From Cupriavidus consociatus (GTDB taxonomy: Bacteria; Pseudomonadota; Gammaproteobacteria; Burkholderiales; Burkholderiaceae), in NCBI RefSeq assembly GCF_017814975.1, contig NZ_JAGIQA010000009.1:124001-188000 (forward strand): DNA of 64,000 nt, written 5' to 3'. The stretch's first letter is position 1; each line of letters starts with the position of its first letter. This document shows, piece after piece, positions 45,399-55,510 of this stretch. The position numbers and the translations under genes were made by a program. The notes under the pieces are model-generated. The model was given only the letters and a program-made list of their open reading frames with translations. It was not told the origin of the DNA and did not search any database.

Positions 45399-46169
45399 AT
45401 GCTGACGCTATTGCCGTTGCCGGCCTTCAACGATAACTACATCTGGCTGCTGCATGACGCGCAGTATGCCTGGGTGGTGGACCCTGGCGATGCCATTGAA
45501 GTGCAGCGCTATCTAAAGCAGACAAATCTGCGCCTGCAGGGTGTGCTGCTCACCCACCATCACGGAGATCATACGGGGGGAGTGGATGCATTACGAGCGT
45601 CTACCGGCGCCGAAGTCTACGGACCGTATCATGAACCGCTCCCGGAGCCAGTTCGCCGTGTCAAGGAGGGTGACCGAATCAGCGTCCTTGGCCTGGAGTT
45701 CGAAGTCATTGAGGTGCCGGGGCATACTGCCGGTCATATCGCGTACTTCAGCAGCGAATGCCCACGCAACCCATTGTTATTCAGTGGCGACACTCTGTTC
45801 TCCGCAGGTTGTGGGCGGCTGTTCGAAGGCACGCCGGAGCAGATGTTGGCTTCGCTGGACAAGCTGGCGCGACTGCCGCCGCATACTCAAGTTTGCTGTG
45901 CGCATGAATACACGCTCAACAACCTTCGCTTTGCGTTGGCAGTAGAGCCAATCAATCAGGATATTCTCAGCTACGCCGAGCATTGCGAGCGCCTACGTGT
46001 CGAGGGCATACCTACACTACCCGCCCGGCTGGGAACAGAACTTCTCGTGAACCCATTTCTGCGTACGCGGCAGCACAGTGTTCGAGCCGCGGTTATCGAT
46101 CGTGCGCCCGGGACCGATGGGGACGTCGGGATATTTGCTGCGCTACGGAAGTGGAAGGACGAGTTTTGA
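45399..46169 (+). CDS. gloB: Hydroxyacylglutathione hydrolase (glyoxalase II)
   Basis: The 256-residue metallo-beta-lactamase-fold enzyme has the motif LLTHHHGDHTGG (His53, His55, Asp57, His58), GHTAGHIAYFS, FSGDTLFSAGCGRLFEG and CAHEYTLNNLRFAL. It hydrolyses S-lactoylglutathione to D-lactate and GSH. The gene starts 14 bases after gshA and is almost certainly cotranscribed with it. Confidence 0.96.
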   Translation: MLTLLPLPAFNDNYIWLLHDAQYAWVVDPGDAIEVQRYLKQTNLRLQGVLLTHHHGDHTGGVDALRASTGAEVYGPYHEPLPEPVRRVKEGDRISVLGLEFEVIEVPGHTAGHIAYFSSECPRNPLLFSGDTLFSAGCGRLFEGTPEQMLASLDKLARLPPHTQVCCAHEYTLNNLRFALAVEPINQDILSYAEHCERLRVEGIPTLPARLGTELLVNPFLRTRQHSVRAAVIDRAPGTDGDVGIFAALRKWKDEF

Positions 46170-46762
46170 CGTGGCGGCACTATTCGACCGTTTGCGATGG
46201 CTCTGGTTGCCACAAATATTCCCTGTTAGGCCGCCTGGCGGCGTCTAACCTGTTCGGCCTGAGCTTCTGCAGCCTTCCAGGCTGCCGTTCCCCGAATGAA
46301 TCAGCTGACATAGAAGGTCCCCTCGAGTAGGCGATATGAAGCGCTTTGCCACGGGGGGGGGCGAAGACTTGGCCCCATCGCTGATTGCTGTATGTGCCCA
46401 GCCAGATGTGGAGGGGCGTGATCTTGCCTCAATGGTGGCGCGAACTGTGCATAAAACGGCTCTTTCTAATGTCGCGCAGCTTGTTCGCAAACGCGGTATC
46501 AGCCTGGTCAGGTTGCGTGGAGCGAGGTTAGCCAGCGCAGCCTCGATGTGGCACGAAGTTCTTTCAGTTGGGAGAAGAGTAGCACGCAATGCTGTTGCGC
46601 CTTGATCTATCGCCTTATAGACAATCGAATTCTACGGGAAGAGTCATAAACTTACCCGCTATAAGGACATCCGGCGATTGCAGTCAATCGTGTGAGCGAT
46701 AGGTTTGCAACACATGTGCCGTGCTACTCCAATTTATTCAGATAGTCCACACAGGAGATAGT
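46170..46762. other. Intergenic region upstream of the amino acid permease
   Basis: No convincing gene in 593 bases. A short frame at 46336-46605 (89 codons) has no recognisable motif and sits over a run of nine G near 46353-46361; I do not support it as a gene. The last 150 bases are AT-richer and suit a promoter for the permease. No terminator was clear after gloB. Confidence 0.45.
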
Positions 46763-48154
46763 GTGAGTATTTTTAGAACAAAAAGCCTGGACGAAATGAT
46801 CTCGGCAGGCGAAAGCCACAGCGGATTAAAGAAAGTCCTTGGACCGCTTGATCTCATCATGCTTGGGGTGGGTGCTATTGTCGGAACCGGCATATTCGTG
46901 CTCACTGGAACCGGTTCGCTGACAGCTGGGCCGGCATTGACGTTGTCTTTCGTCATTGCAGCGATCGCTTGTGGCTTCGCGGGACTCTGCTATGCCGAGT
47001 TTGCTTCGACGGTGCCGGTTGCCGGTTCGATCTACACGTATAGCTATGCCACGCTTGGCGAAGTCATTGCGTGGCTGATCGGCTGGGATCTGATGCTTGA
47101 GTATGGGCTAGCCTCGTCCACCGTGAGCGTCGGATGGTCGGGCTATTTCCAGTCATTGCTCTCCGGATTTGGAGTATCTCTCCCCACTGCATTGACTGCC
47201 GCTCCCGGTGCGATACCCGGTGTGACTACCTGGATCAATTTGCCAGCTTTAGTCATCATGCTTGTGGTCACTTTCATGTTGGCGCTTGGTATCCGTGAGT
47301 CGGCAAAACTTAACAACTTCCTCGTTTTCGTCAAGATTGGAGTGGTGCTGCTGTTCATCGCGGTTGGAGCACGCCATGTCCAGCCCGCAAACTGGCAACC
47401 CTTTGCACCATTCGGCGGGACGGGTGTCCTCAGCGCGGCCGCTCTTGTTTTCTTCGCGTTCATCGGATTCGACGCAGTGACATCGGCCGCAGAAGAAGTA
47501 AAGAACCCTGCAAGAGATTTGCCAATCGGTATTGTCGGATCGTTGGCCGTCTGCTCCCTGTTGTACGTGGTTGTGTCCGCAATCATGACCGGAATCGTGC
47601 CCTATCAAAAGTTCATGGGCGTTGATCATCCAATCTCATTGGCCTTGAAGTATGCCGGTGAATCATGGGTCGCAGGATTCACAGATTTGGGCGCCATTCT
47701 TGGAATGACGACGGTTATTCTCGTAATGTCGTATGGGCAGACGCGGATTACGTTCGCTATGTCACGAGACGGCCTTTTGCCAGCTCCGCTATCAAAGGTG
47801 CATCCGAAATACGGAACCCCGTTCCTGACGACATGGCTTGTTGGGGTCATTTTTGGGCTCATCGCGGCGTTTGTTCCGTTGCATGTGCTTGCTGAGTTGG
47901 TGAATATCGGGACGCTAGCCGCATTCTGCCTAGTATCAATTTCCGTCATCGTGCTGCGAAGTAAGCGGCCGGATCTACCACGGGCATTTCGTTGCCCCGG
48001 CGTGCCGTACGTGCCTTCTATGGCAATAGCATCTTGCGTCACCTTGATGGCGTATTTGAGTCTGCATACGTGGGTGGCGTTCGCTATTTGGATGTCGATC
48101 GGAATTCTGGTTTATTTCCTTTACGCACGTTTGAATTCCAAACTTAACGACTAA
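46763..48154 (+). CDS. APC-family amino acid permease
   Basis: The 463-residue protein has about twelve helices and the APC signature GLKKVLGPLDLIMLGVGAIVGTGIFVLTG, with FFAFIGFDAVTSAAEEVKNPARDLPIGI further on. It resembles cationic or branched amino-acid permeases of the YhdG type. A GTG start at 46763, preceded by AGGAGA, fits better than the GTG at 46721. The neighbours do not indicate its substrate. Confidence 0.93.
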   Translation: MSIFRTKSLDEMISAGESHSGLKKVLGPLDLIMLGVGAIVGTGIFVLTGTGSLTAGPALTLSFVIAAIACGFAGLCYAEFASTVPVAGSIYTYSYATLGEVIAWLIGWDLMLEYGLASSTVSVGWSGYFQSLLSGFGVSLPTALTAAPGAIPGVTTWINLPALVIMLVVTFMLALGIRESAKLNNFLVFVKIGVVLLFIAVGARHVQPANWQPFAPFGGTGVLSAAALVFFAFIGFDAVTSAAEEVKNPARDLPIGIVGSLAVCSLLYVVVSAIMTGIVPYQKFMGVDHPISLALKYAGESWVAGFTDLGAILGMTTVILVMSYGQTRITFAMSRDGLLPAPLSKVHPKYGTPFLTTWLVGVIFGLIAAFVPLHVLAELVNIGTLAAFCLVSISVIVLRSKRPDLPRAFRCPGVPYVPSMAIASCVTLMAYLSLHTWVAFAIWMSIGILVYFLYARLNSKLND

Positions 48155-48312
48155 GCCAAGAACGGCGTCGCGCTGGATGACCATCATGTTGGGCGACGGC
48201 AGGATGATGCCACGACGCCAAGATAACGGCGCTCTGAGCAACCCGCCCAACAGTCTTCGAGATGCGCCCGGCTTTGATTTTGCAAGACCAGCTTCCTTCT
48301 TTCTGTGCCCCC

Positions 48313-51300
48313 ATGGACTACGCTCCCATCAAATCCCTGCTGATTGCCAATCGATCCGAGATCGCGATTCGCGTGATGCGCGCTGCGTCCGAGATGAATA
48401 TCCGGACGGTGGCGATCTATTCGAAGGAAGACCGCCTGGCGCTCCATCGGTTCAAGGCTGACGAAAGCTATCTGGTCGGGGAAGGTAAGAAGCCGCTGGC
48501 AGCCTACCTCGATATTGAAGACATCCTGCGCATCGCGCGCCAGGCGAAGGTTGACGCCATCCACCCGGGCTACGGCTTTCTCTCGGAGAACCCCGATTTC
48601 GCGCAGGCTGTGATGGATGCCGGCATCCGGTGGATCGGCCCGTCACCGGACGTCATGCGCAAGCTCGGCAACAAGGTCGCGGCGCGCAACGCCGCGATCG
48701 AGGCGGGCGTGCCGGTGATGCCGGCCACCGACCCGTTGCCGCAAGACCAGGACGAGTGCAAGCGCCTGGCAGCCGGCATCGGCTATCCGCTGATGCTCAA
48801 GGCGAGCTGGGGCGGCGGCGGACGCGGCATGCGTATGCTGGAGAATGAACAGGATCTCGAAACGCTGCTGCCAGCCGCAAGGCGCGAGGCGCTGGCCGCG
48901 TTTGGCAACGATGAGGTATATGTCGAGAAGTTGGTGCGAAACGCGCGCCATGTCGAGGTGCAGGCCCTCGGCGACACCCGCGGCAACCTTGTGCACCTAT
49001 TTGAACGCGACTGTACCGTGCAGCGGCGCAACCAGAAGGTCGTGGAGCGCGCCCCCGCCCCCTACCTCGACGACGCCGGCCGCGCGGCCCTGTGCGACGC
49101 GGCGATGCGGCTGATGCGCGCGGTCGGCTACACGCATGCCGGCACGGTCGAGTTCCTGATGGATGCCGATTCCGGGCAGTTCTACTTCATCGAGGTCAAC
49201 CCGCGCATCCAGGTGGAGCACACGGTCACCGAGATGGTCACCGGCGTCGATATCGTCAAGGCGCAGATCCGCATCACAGAAGGCGGCTATATCGGCATGA
49301 CCGAGAATAGGCGTGACGCGGAGGGCAATATCGTCGTGCGTGCCGCGGGCGTGCCGTTCCAGTCCGAGATCTCTCTGAACGGCCATGCGCTGCAATGCCG
49401 AATTACGACCGAAGATCCGGAGAACGGCTTCCTGCCGGACTACGGCAGGATCTCTGCCTACCGCAGTGCAGCGGGCTTTGGGGTACGCCTCGATGCCGGC
49501 ACGGCCTACGGCGGCGCCGTGATAACGCCGTACTATGACTCCTTGCTGGTCAAAGTCACGACTTGGGCGCCCACTGCTCCTGAATCGATCCGGCGCATGG
49601 ACCGCGCGCTGCGCGAGTTCCGCATCCGCGGCGTTGCCTCCAACCTGCAGTTCCTCGAGAACGTCATCAACCATCCGTCGTTCAAGGCCGGCGGCGTCAC
49701 CACGCGCTTTATCGACAAGACGCCCGAACTGCTCGCCTTCACCAAGCGACAGGATCGCGCGACCAAGCTGCTGCACTATCTCGGCGATGTCTGCGTCAAT
49801 GGCCATCCCGAAATGACCGGCCGCTCGCTGCCGTCGTTGCCGCTGCCCGCGCCGGTCCTCCCCGCGGTGGACGCAACTGCGCCGCTGCCCACCGGCACGC
49901 GCGACGTGCTCCGCGAGCTCGGCGCGGAAAAATTCTCGCGCTGGATGCTCGAGCAGAAGCAGGTGCTGCTGACCGACACGACCATGCGCGACGCGCACCA
50001 GTCGCTGTTCGCCACGCGCATGCGCACCGCCGACATGCTGCCGATCGCACCGTTCTACGCGCGCGAACTGCCGCAGCTGTTCTCGATGGAGTGCTGGGGC
50101 GGCGCGACGTTCGATGTGGCGCTGCGCTTCCTGAAGGAAGACCCGTGGCAGCGTCTTGAGCAACTGCGCGAGCGGGTGCCGAACATCCTGTTCCAGATGC
50201 TGTTGCGCGGCTCGAACGCGGTGGGCTACACCAACTACGCGGACAACGTGGTGAAGTTCTTCGTGCGCCAGGCCGCCAGCGCCGGCGTGGACGTGTTCCG
50301 CGTGTTCGATTCCCTGAACTGGGTGCGCAATATGCGCGTGGCCATCGATGCCGTGGGCGAAAGCGGCGCGCTGTGCGAAGGCGCGATCTGCTATACCGGC
50401 GACATCTTCGACGGTTCCCGTCCCAAGTACGACCTGAAGTACTACGTCGGCATTGCGCGCGAGCTGAAGCAGGCCGGCGTGCATGTGCTGGGCATCAAGG
50501 ACATGGCGGGCATCTGCCGTCCGCAGGCCGCGGCCGCGCTGGTCAAGGCGCTCAAGGAAGAGACCGGGTTGCCCGTGCACTTCCATACCCACGACACCAG
50601 CGGCATCTCGGCCGCGTCCGCGCTGGCTGCGATCGAGGCGGGCTGCGATGCGGTGGATGGTGCGCTGGATGCAATGAGCGGACTCACCTCGCAACCGAAC
50701 CTGTCGAGCATCGCGGCGGCGCTGGCCGGCAGCGAACGCGACCCCGGACTGAGCCTGGAGCGGCTGCACGAGGCGTCGATGTACTGGGAAGGCGTGCGCC
50801 GCTACTACGCGCCGTTCGAATCGGAAATCCGCGCGGGTACGGCCGATGTCTATCGCCACGAAATGCCCGGTGGCCAGTACACCAACCTGCGCGAGCAGGC
50901 GCGCTCGCTTGGCATCGAGCATCGCTGGACCGAGGTGTCACGTGCGTACGCCGATGTCAATCAGTTGTTCGGTGACATCGTCAAGGTGACGCCGACGTCC
51001 AAGGTGGTCGGCGATCTCGCCCTGATGATGGTGGCCAACGATATGAGCGCGGCCGACGTCTGCGATCCGGCGAAGGACATTGCGTTTCCTGAATCGGTGG
51101 TCTCGCTGTTCAAGGGCGAGCTGGGCTTCCCGCCAGACGGCTTCCCGGAAGCCCTGTCGCGCAAGGTGCTGCGCGGCGAGCCGCCGGCGCCTTACCGCCC
51201 GGGCGACCAGATTCCGGCGGTTGACCTCGACGCAGCGCGCGCCGAAGCCAGCGCGGCTTGCGAACAGCCCGTCGACGACCGCCAGCTGGCGTCGTACCTG

Positions 51301-51822
51301 ATGTATCCCAAGCAGGCCATCGCTTATCACGCGCACGTGCGCACCTACAGCGATACCTCGGTGGTGCCGACGCCTGCCTATCTGTATGGGCTGCAGCCCC
51401 AGGAAGAAGTGGGCATCGACATCGAGCCGGGCAAGACGCTGCTGGTATCGCTGCAGGGCATGCATGCCGACGCCGAAGAGGGCAACATCAAGGTTCAGTT
51501 CGAACTGAACGGGCAGTCGCGCACGGCGGCGATCGAGCAGCGCAGCACCGTGCAGGCCGGCACGTCACGCCAGAGCCGTCCGGTTGCCGATCCCGAAAAT
51601 CCGCTGCATATCGCCGCGCCGATGCCGGGCTCGATCGTGACCGTCGCAGTCCAGCCGGGCCAACGCGTCGCGGCAGGGACAACGCTGATCGCGCTGGAAG
51701 CCATGAAGATGGAAACCCACATCGCTGCCGAGCGCGACAGCGAGATTGCTGCTGTGCATGTGCAGCAGGGTGACCGGATAGCAGCGAAGGATCTGCTCAT
51801 CGAATTGAAGCCTGCGCAATGA
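48313..51822 (+). CDS. pyc: Pyruvate carboxylase
   Basis: The 1169-residue single-chain enzyme has, in order, a biotin-carboxylase domain (LLIANRSEIAIRVMRAA at the start and a Gly-rich ATP-grasp loop with WGGGGRGMRM near 180), an internal carboxyltransferase domain (TTMRDAHQSLFATRMRT near 555) and a C-terminal biotin-carrier domain with the biotin Lys1132 in EAMKME. It makes oxaloacetate from pyruvate. GC at third positions is visibly higher than in the flanking permease. It begins at ATG 48313; the upstream 17 codons look non-native. Confidence 0.96.
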   Translation: MDYAPIKSLLIANRSEIAIRVMRAASEMNIRTVAIYSKEDRLALHRFKADESYLVGEGKKPLAAYLDIEDILRIARQAKVDAIHPGYGFLSENPDFAQAVMDAGIRWIGPSPDVMRKLGNKVAARNAAIEAGVPVMPATDPLPQDQDECKRLAAGIGYPLMLKASWGGGGRGMRMLENEQDLETLLPAARREALAAFGNDEVYVEKLVRNARHVEVQALGDTRGNLVHLFERDCTVQRRNQKVVERAPAPYLDDAGRAALCDAAMRLMRAVGYTHAGTVEFLMDADSGQFYFIEVNPRIQVEHTVTEMVTGVDIVKAQIRITEGGYIGMTENRRDAEGNIVVRAAGVPFQSEISLNGHALQCRITTEDPENGFLPDYGRISAYRSAAGFGVRLDAGTAYGGAVITPYYDSLLVKVTTWAPTAPESIRRMDRALREFRIRGVASNLQFLENVINHPSFKAGGVTTRFIDKTPELLAFTKRQDRATKLLHYLGDVCVNGHPEMTGRSLPSLPLPAPVLPAVDATAPLPTGTRDVLRELGAEKFSRWMLEQKQVLLTDTTMRDAHQSLFATRMRTADMLPIAPFYARELPQLFSMECWGGATFDVALRFLKEDPWQRLEQLRERVPNILFQMLLRGSNAVGYTNYADNVVKFFVRQAASAGVDVFRVFDSLNWVRNMRVAIDAVGESGALCEGAICYTGDIFDGSRPKYDLKYYVGIARELKQAGVHVLGIKDMAGICRPQAAAALVKALKEETGLPVHFHTHDTSGISAASALAAIEAGCDAVDGALDAMSGLTSQPNLSSIAAALAGSERDPGLSLERLHEASMYWEGVRRYYAPFESEIRAGTADVYRHEMPGGQYTNLREQARSLGIEHRWTEVSRAYADVNQLFGDIVKVTPTSKVVGDLALMMVANDMSAADVCDPAKDIAFPESVVSLFKGELGFPPDGFPEALSRKVLRGEPPAPYRPGDQIPAVDLDAARAEASAACEQPVDDRQLASYLMYPKQAIAYHAHVRTYSDTSVVPTPAYLYGLQPQEEVGIDIEPGKTLLVSLQGMHADAEEGNIKVQFELNGQSRTAAIEQRSTVQAGTSRQSRPVADPENPLHIAAPMPGSIVTVAVQPGQRVAAGTTLIALEAMKMETHIAAERDSEIAAVHVQQGDRIAAKDLLIELKPAQ

Positions 51823-51863
51823 AGCAAGATCTCGTTGAAAGGCCATAGCGGGCGGCGTGCAGC

Positions 51864-54800
51864 TTACTTCTCTGACCCGCTCTGACCAAGGGAATCGAGC
51901 AAAAGGGTAGCTTCGGACAAGTCTGCCGTGTCCCCGCCTTCGGTAAGTGAACCAAGGATTTCGGCCAGTCCATCTTTGGCTGCGTGGATCATTCCTTGTC
52001 GTTTCCGCAGGTGCGCCATGTTGAGGGATGCCCGTAGCTCCAGGGACTTTGCACCCTGGTGGCGGGCAATTGAGATTGCCTTCTCGAAACAGGCTTGCGC
52101 TATGGCATGCCGCTCGGTGTCTTCGGAACCAGCGGAGGGCGCATTGCATGCGAGTTGCCCCTCAATCCGATGCAATTCCGCTTCGCAATAGCGCTCGCCG
52201 CTGGTATGCGCCATTGTCTTGGCATCTGAGAGGGTGCGCTGCGCGGCTTCGACGTGCCCCAGAAGTCCGTAGGACTCGGCCAATAGCGCTAGGAAGTGGG
52301 AATGTCCCAACCTAGCGCCCGTGGCGAGAAACGAGGCAATCCCGGCTTCCATCTGGGCGATGCCTTCTTGTGGTTGTCCCCCCGCGGCCTGTGCCCAGCC
52401 TCGAAGCACCGATGCCCAGCCGACCCAGACGGGAAAGCCTTGCTCGGTCGAGAGTACAACCGCGGCGTCTGCGTAATCGTGCGTGAGCCGTGGATTCCGG
52501 CAAAACTGGTGGAGTTCCGCCGCTAAGCACAGCGCATGCGCAAGGCTGAAGGGATGGGACAGTTGCTGCGCAAGCATAATCGCCTGCTGTCCCCGCATTC
52601 GCGCTTGATCCGGATAGCCTAGGAACCAGAGTACTAGGGCCGCTACGGAGAGGGTGCGGACTTCCGGATCCACGCCGTGGAAATTGGGGTGATGCTGATG
52701 AGGCTCCGGGAGGTAGAGGGCAAGTGCTCGCTTCAAATGCAAGTCTGCGGTCCTGAACCTCCCGGAGAAGTACAAGGTGGTGCCAATAGAGACATGCGCA
52801 TCGGCGAGCCACTCCCGGTTGCTCGCACGCTTAGCTACCCCGACAAGGCTCTTGGCTACGGTGTATGCCTTCGCGTGTTCGGCCCGAAGGGAGAAGTATG
52901 TACGCAGTCCCACTTGAGTCGGAAAAATCTGCGGTGTATCGCCAAGCTCGCCGCATAGCGCCAGAGCCCGGCTGTAGGTTGCCTCGACTTCCGGTGAGGC
53001 AAATCCTCTGGCCGCAATCAATGCGGGCCCGATAGCAAGCTGCAGGGAGAGTTCCTGGCGAGCGCGGGCCGGGGTTTCGCGCTGGCGCTTCAGCAATTCC
53101 AAGGCTGCGCTGAGCTGGTGGATTGCCTCCCGGTAGGCGGATCGCTGGACGGCTTGCTGCCCCGCGCAATGCAGGTACTCGACAGCTTTGGGGTTGTTGC
53201 CGCTAAGGCTATAGTGCCGTGCCAGCTCGCTGCAATAATCCATCAGTCGATCAGGGAAGAGCGCTTCGATGGCCTGGCCCGTGCGCTCGTGCAGCGCACT
53301 CCGGTGGTCCGTGAGCAAAGTGCTACCGGCAACTTCCTGTGTCAGCGCATGCTTGAAGGTGTATTCGATGTCTGGGAACGCTGGCTGCTCGTAGATGAAT
53401 TCGCTCGCCTCTAGGCGGGCCAGGAGCGGGCGTAGGATGTCCTCGGGTTGTCCAATGACCCGCTCGATCAAGCTCAGGGAAAATTCCTTGCCGACGACCG
53501 CGAGACTCTGCAGCAGGTCCTTCTCGGCGCGCGGAAGACGGTCGATGCGCGCCGCCAGCACTGCCTGCACCGTGGTCGGAATATGGATGGCGATTGGTGT
53601 CCTCTCAATACGGTAGTGGCCTGGCTCTCCTATGAGTGCCTTTTCCTCGGATAGTGTCTGCACCACTTCCTCTATGAAGAACGGGTTACCTTCAGTCTTT
53701 TCCAGAATCAGTGGCTTGAGGGCCTCAAGCGAGGGATGGTCGCCCAGCAGGGCCGTCAGCAGCTCCCCCGCCTCAGCCTGGCCAAGCGGATCGAGTCGGA
53801 TCTGGGTGTAGCCGTCCAGCTGGCCCCACTCGTGCCGGTACTCCGGCCGGTAGTTCAGCAGCAGCAAAATCTTCGCGGCTGGCAGTTTCTCGATAAGGAT
53901 CTGAAGGAACGCCTCAGTTTCGCTGTCGAGCCATTGCAGGTCCTCAAACACAAGTTCAAGTGGTTGGTTGGCGCTTTCGCACAAGAACAGCTGCGTGATT
54001 GCTTCAAAGATGCGCTGGCGCCTTATCAGCGGATCCATGTTTGACAACGCCGAGCTTGTGTCGTTGATCCCGAGCAGGTAGAGCAGGTAAGGCAGCAGGT
54101 TTTCTAGCGTGCGGTCCAGCATCAGCATCCTGCCAGCTACCTTTTCACGGCGCTTCCGTTCCTCATCTTGATCCTGGATCTGGAAATAGTTCTTCACCAG
54201 CTCGATGAGAGGCAGGTACGCGAAGGACTTGCCATGCGAGACCGAGAACGTCTCGAGTGTCATACAGCTCTGCTGCGAGACCACCTTGAACTCATGGAAC
54301 AGGCGCGACTTGCCAATCCCGGCGTCGCCGACCACGGTGACGATCTGGCCCCGTCCGGCCATCGTCAGTTCCAGTGCTCGGTGCAATTGCTTCAATTCTG
54401 CTTGTCGTCCGACAAAGTGGGCCAGTCCGCGGCGCTGCGCCACTTGCAGCCGTGTGCGTAGCGTCCCGAGGCGCAGCACCTCATACACGGCAAGCGGTTC
54501 CGGGATCCCCTTCACCTGCGTGGTCCCAAGAGCCTTGAAGTCGAAATAGCCCTCTGTCAGCCTGCATGTCGGTGCGCTCACCAAAATGGAAGAGGGCGTT
54601 GCGATACTCTCCATCCGGGAAGCGATGTGGATCGTGTGCCCGACCGGATCGTAGTCCGCGCGCAAGTCGTCCTTACGGATGGAGCGTACTACCACCTCCC
54701 CGGTATGGATGCCGACCCGAATCTGGAGCGGTATGGCTTGCTCGAGGCGGATCCGGTCGCTGTGGCAGCGCATGGCTTCCTGCATCCTCAGCGCAGCACA

Positions 54801-55298
54801 CAAGGCCCGATGGGCATGGTCTTCGTGGGCAATGGGCGCACCAAACAGGGCCAATATGCCGTCGCCAAGGGATTTGGCCACGTAGCCTTCATAGTGATGG
54901 ACGGCCTCCATCATCAGGGCAATTACGGGATCAATCAGCCGGCGCGCTTCCTCGGGATCCAGATCGTGGATCAGCGCCGTGGATCCTGCCATGTCTGCAA
55001 ACAAGGCGGTGATGGTCTTGCGTTCCCCCGCGTCGCTGCCACTGCCTTCCATGGCCGCTTGCTCGGCCAGGATGCGCGCTACCAGGTGGCTTGGCGTGTA
55101 GTGAATCGGGGAGAGGAGGGGCCCTTGATGCGCGTCGGCCGGTCCTTCATGAGTGGTTGAAAGAGGTGCGCCGCATTCCCCACAGAACTTGTCCTCGGAA
55201 TGGCTGCAGGCCGGGAAGGGGGTCGCTAGCTTGGTGCCACAGCTTCTGCAGAATCTGGCGGCGGCGGGATTCTCGGTTCCGCAATTTATGCAGCGCAT
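51864..55298 (-). CDS. Zinc-ribbon/cyclase/AAA ATPase/TPR regulator
   Basis: The 1144-residue protein has an N-terminal double zinc ribbon (CINCGTEN...FCRSC and FCGECG, residues 3-43). A class III nucleotidyl-cyclase domain follows at about 92-270 (Asp102 in FADMAGST and Asp146 in LGDGIL), then an AAA/STAND-type ATPase with Walker A GDAGIGKS at 324-331, and a long C-terminal TPR-like helical region. In the cyclase domain the usual catalytic Asn of the GxxxN motif reads His (GHTIHIASRM), although the Arg remains. Activity is therefore doubtful. It is convergent with pyc and divergent from the acyl-CoA synthetase. Start ATG 55298 (MRCINCGT). Confidence 0.93.
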   Translation of the reverse strand: MRCINCGTENPAAARFCRSCGTKLATPFPACSHSEDKFCGECGAPLSTTHEGPADAHQGPLLSPIHYTPSHLVARILAEQAAMEGSGSDAGERKTITALFADMAGSTALIHDLDPEEARRLIDPVIALMMEAVHHYEGYVAKSLGDGILALFGAPIAHEDHAHRALCAALRMQEAMRCHSDRIRLEQAIPLQIRVGIHTGEVVVRSIRKDDLRADYDPVGHTIHIASRMESIATPSSILVSAPTCRLTEGYFDFKALGTTQVKGIPEPLAVYEVLRLGTLRTRLQVAQRRGLAHFVGRQAELKQLHRALELTMAGRGQIVTVVGDAGIGKSRLFHEFKVVSQQSCMTLETFSVSHGKSFAYLPLIELVKNYFQIQDQDEERKRREKVAGRMLMLDRTLENLLPYLLYLLGINDTSSALSNMDPLIRRQRIFEAITQLFLCESANQPLELVFEDLQWLDSETEAFLQILIEKLPAAKILLLLNYRPEYRHEWGQLDGYTQIRLDPLGQAEAGELLTALLGDHPSLEALKPLILEKTEGNPFFIEEVVQTLSEEKALIGEPGHYRIERTPIAIHIPTTVQAVLAARIDRLPRAEKDLLQSLAVVGKEFSLSLIERVIGQPEDILRPLLARLEASEFIYEQPAFPDIEYTFKHALTQEVAGSTLLTDHRSALHERTGQAIEALFPDRLMDYCSELARHYSLSGNNPKAVEYLHCAGQQAVQRSAYREAIHQLSAALELLKRQRETPARARQELSLQLAIGPALIAARGFASPEVEATYSRALALCGELGDTPQIFPTQVGLRTYFSLRAEHAKAYTVAKSLVGVAKRASNREWLADAHVSIGTTLYFSGRFRTADLHLKRALALYLPEPHQHHPNFHGVDPEVRTLSVAALVLWFLGYPDQARMRGQQAIMLAQQLSHPFSLAHALCLAAELHQFCRNPRLTHDYADAAVVLSTEQGFPVWVGWASVLRGWAQAAGGQPQEGIAQMEAGIASFLATGARLGHSHFLALLAESYGLLGHVEAAQRTLSDAKTMAHTSGERYCEAELHRIEGQLACNAPSAGSEDTERHAIAQACFEKAISIARHQGAKSLELRASLNMAHLRKRQGMIHAAKDGLAEILGSLTEGGDTADLSEATLLLDSLGQSGSEK

Positions 55299-55510
55299 GA
55301 CACCCTCCGAACATGCACCTCCGCCTAGTACTTTAGGCGATTCGTTTTGGCGTGATGGTGGCGAAAAAGGCATTTTTCAACCTCCATCCACCCGTAGCTC
55401 TGGACAACATTCCGCCAACTTGCCAGAGGGTGATTGTCTCCCGGGCCGTGCACTTGAAAGAAACACGTAACACTGTTATATATAAAGAACGTGTGATGGT
55501 TTTGGGTTCC

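Noticed and set aside
46336..46605. Plus-strand frame of 89 codons with a run of nine G
   Set aside because: No ribosome-binding site or domain; a simple-sequence region in a promoter-bearing spacer.
48997..50922. Minus-strand frame of 641 codons
   Set aside because: Antisense to pyruvate carboxylase; His/Arg-rich composition typical of a GC-rich shadow.
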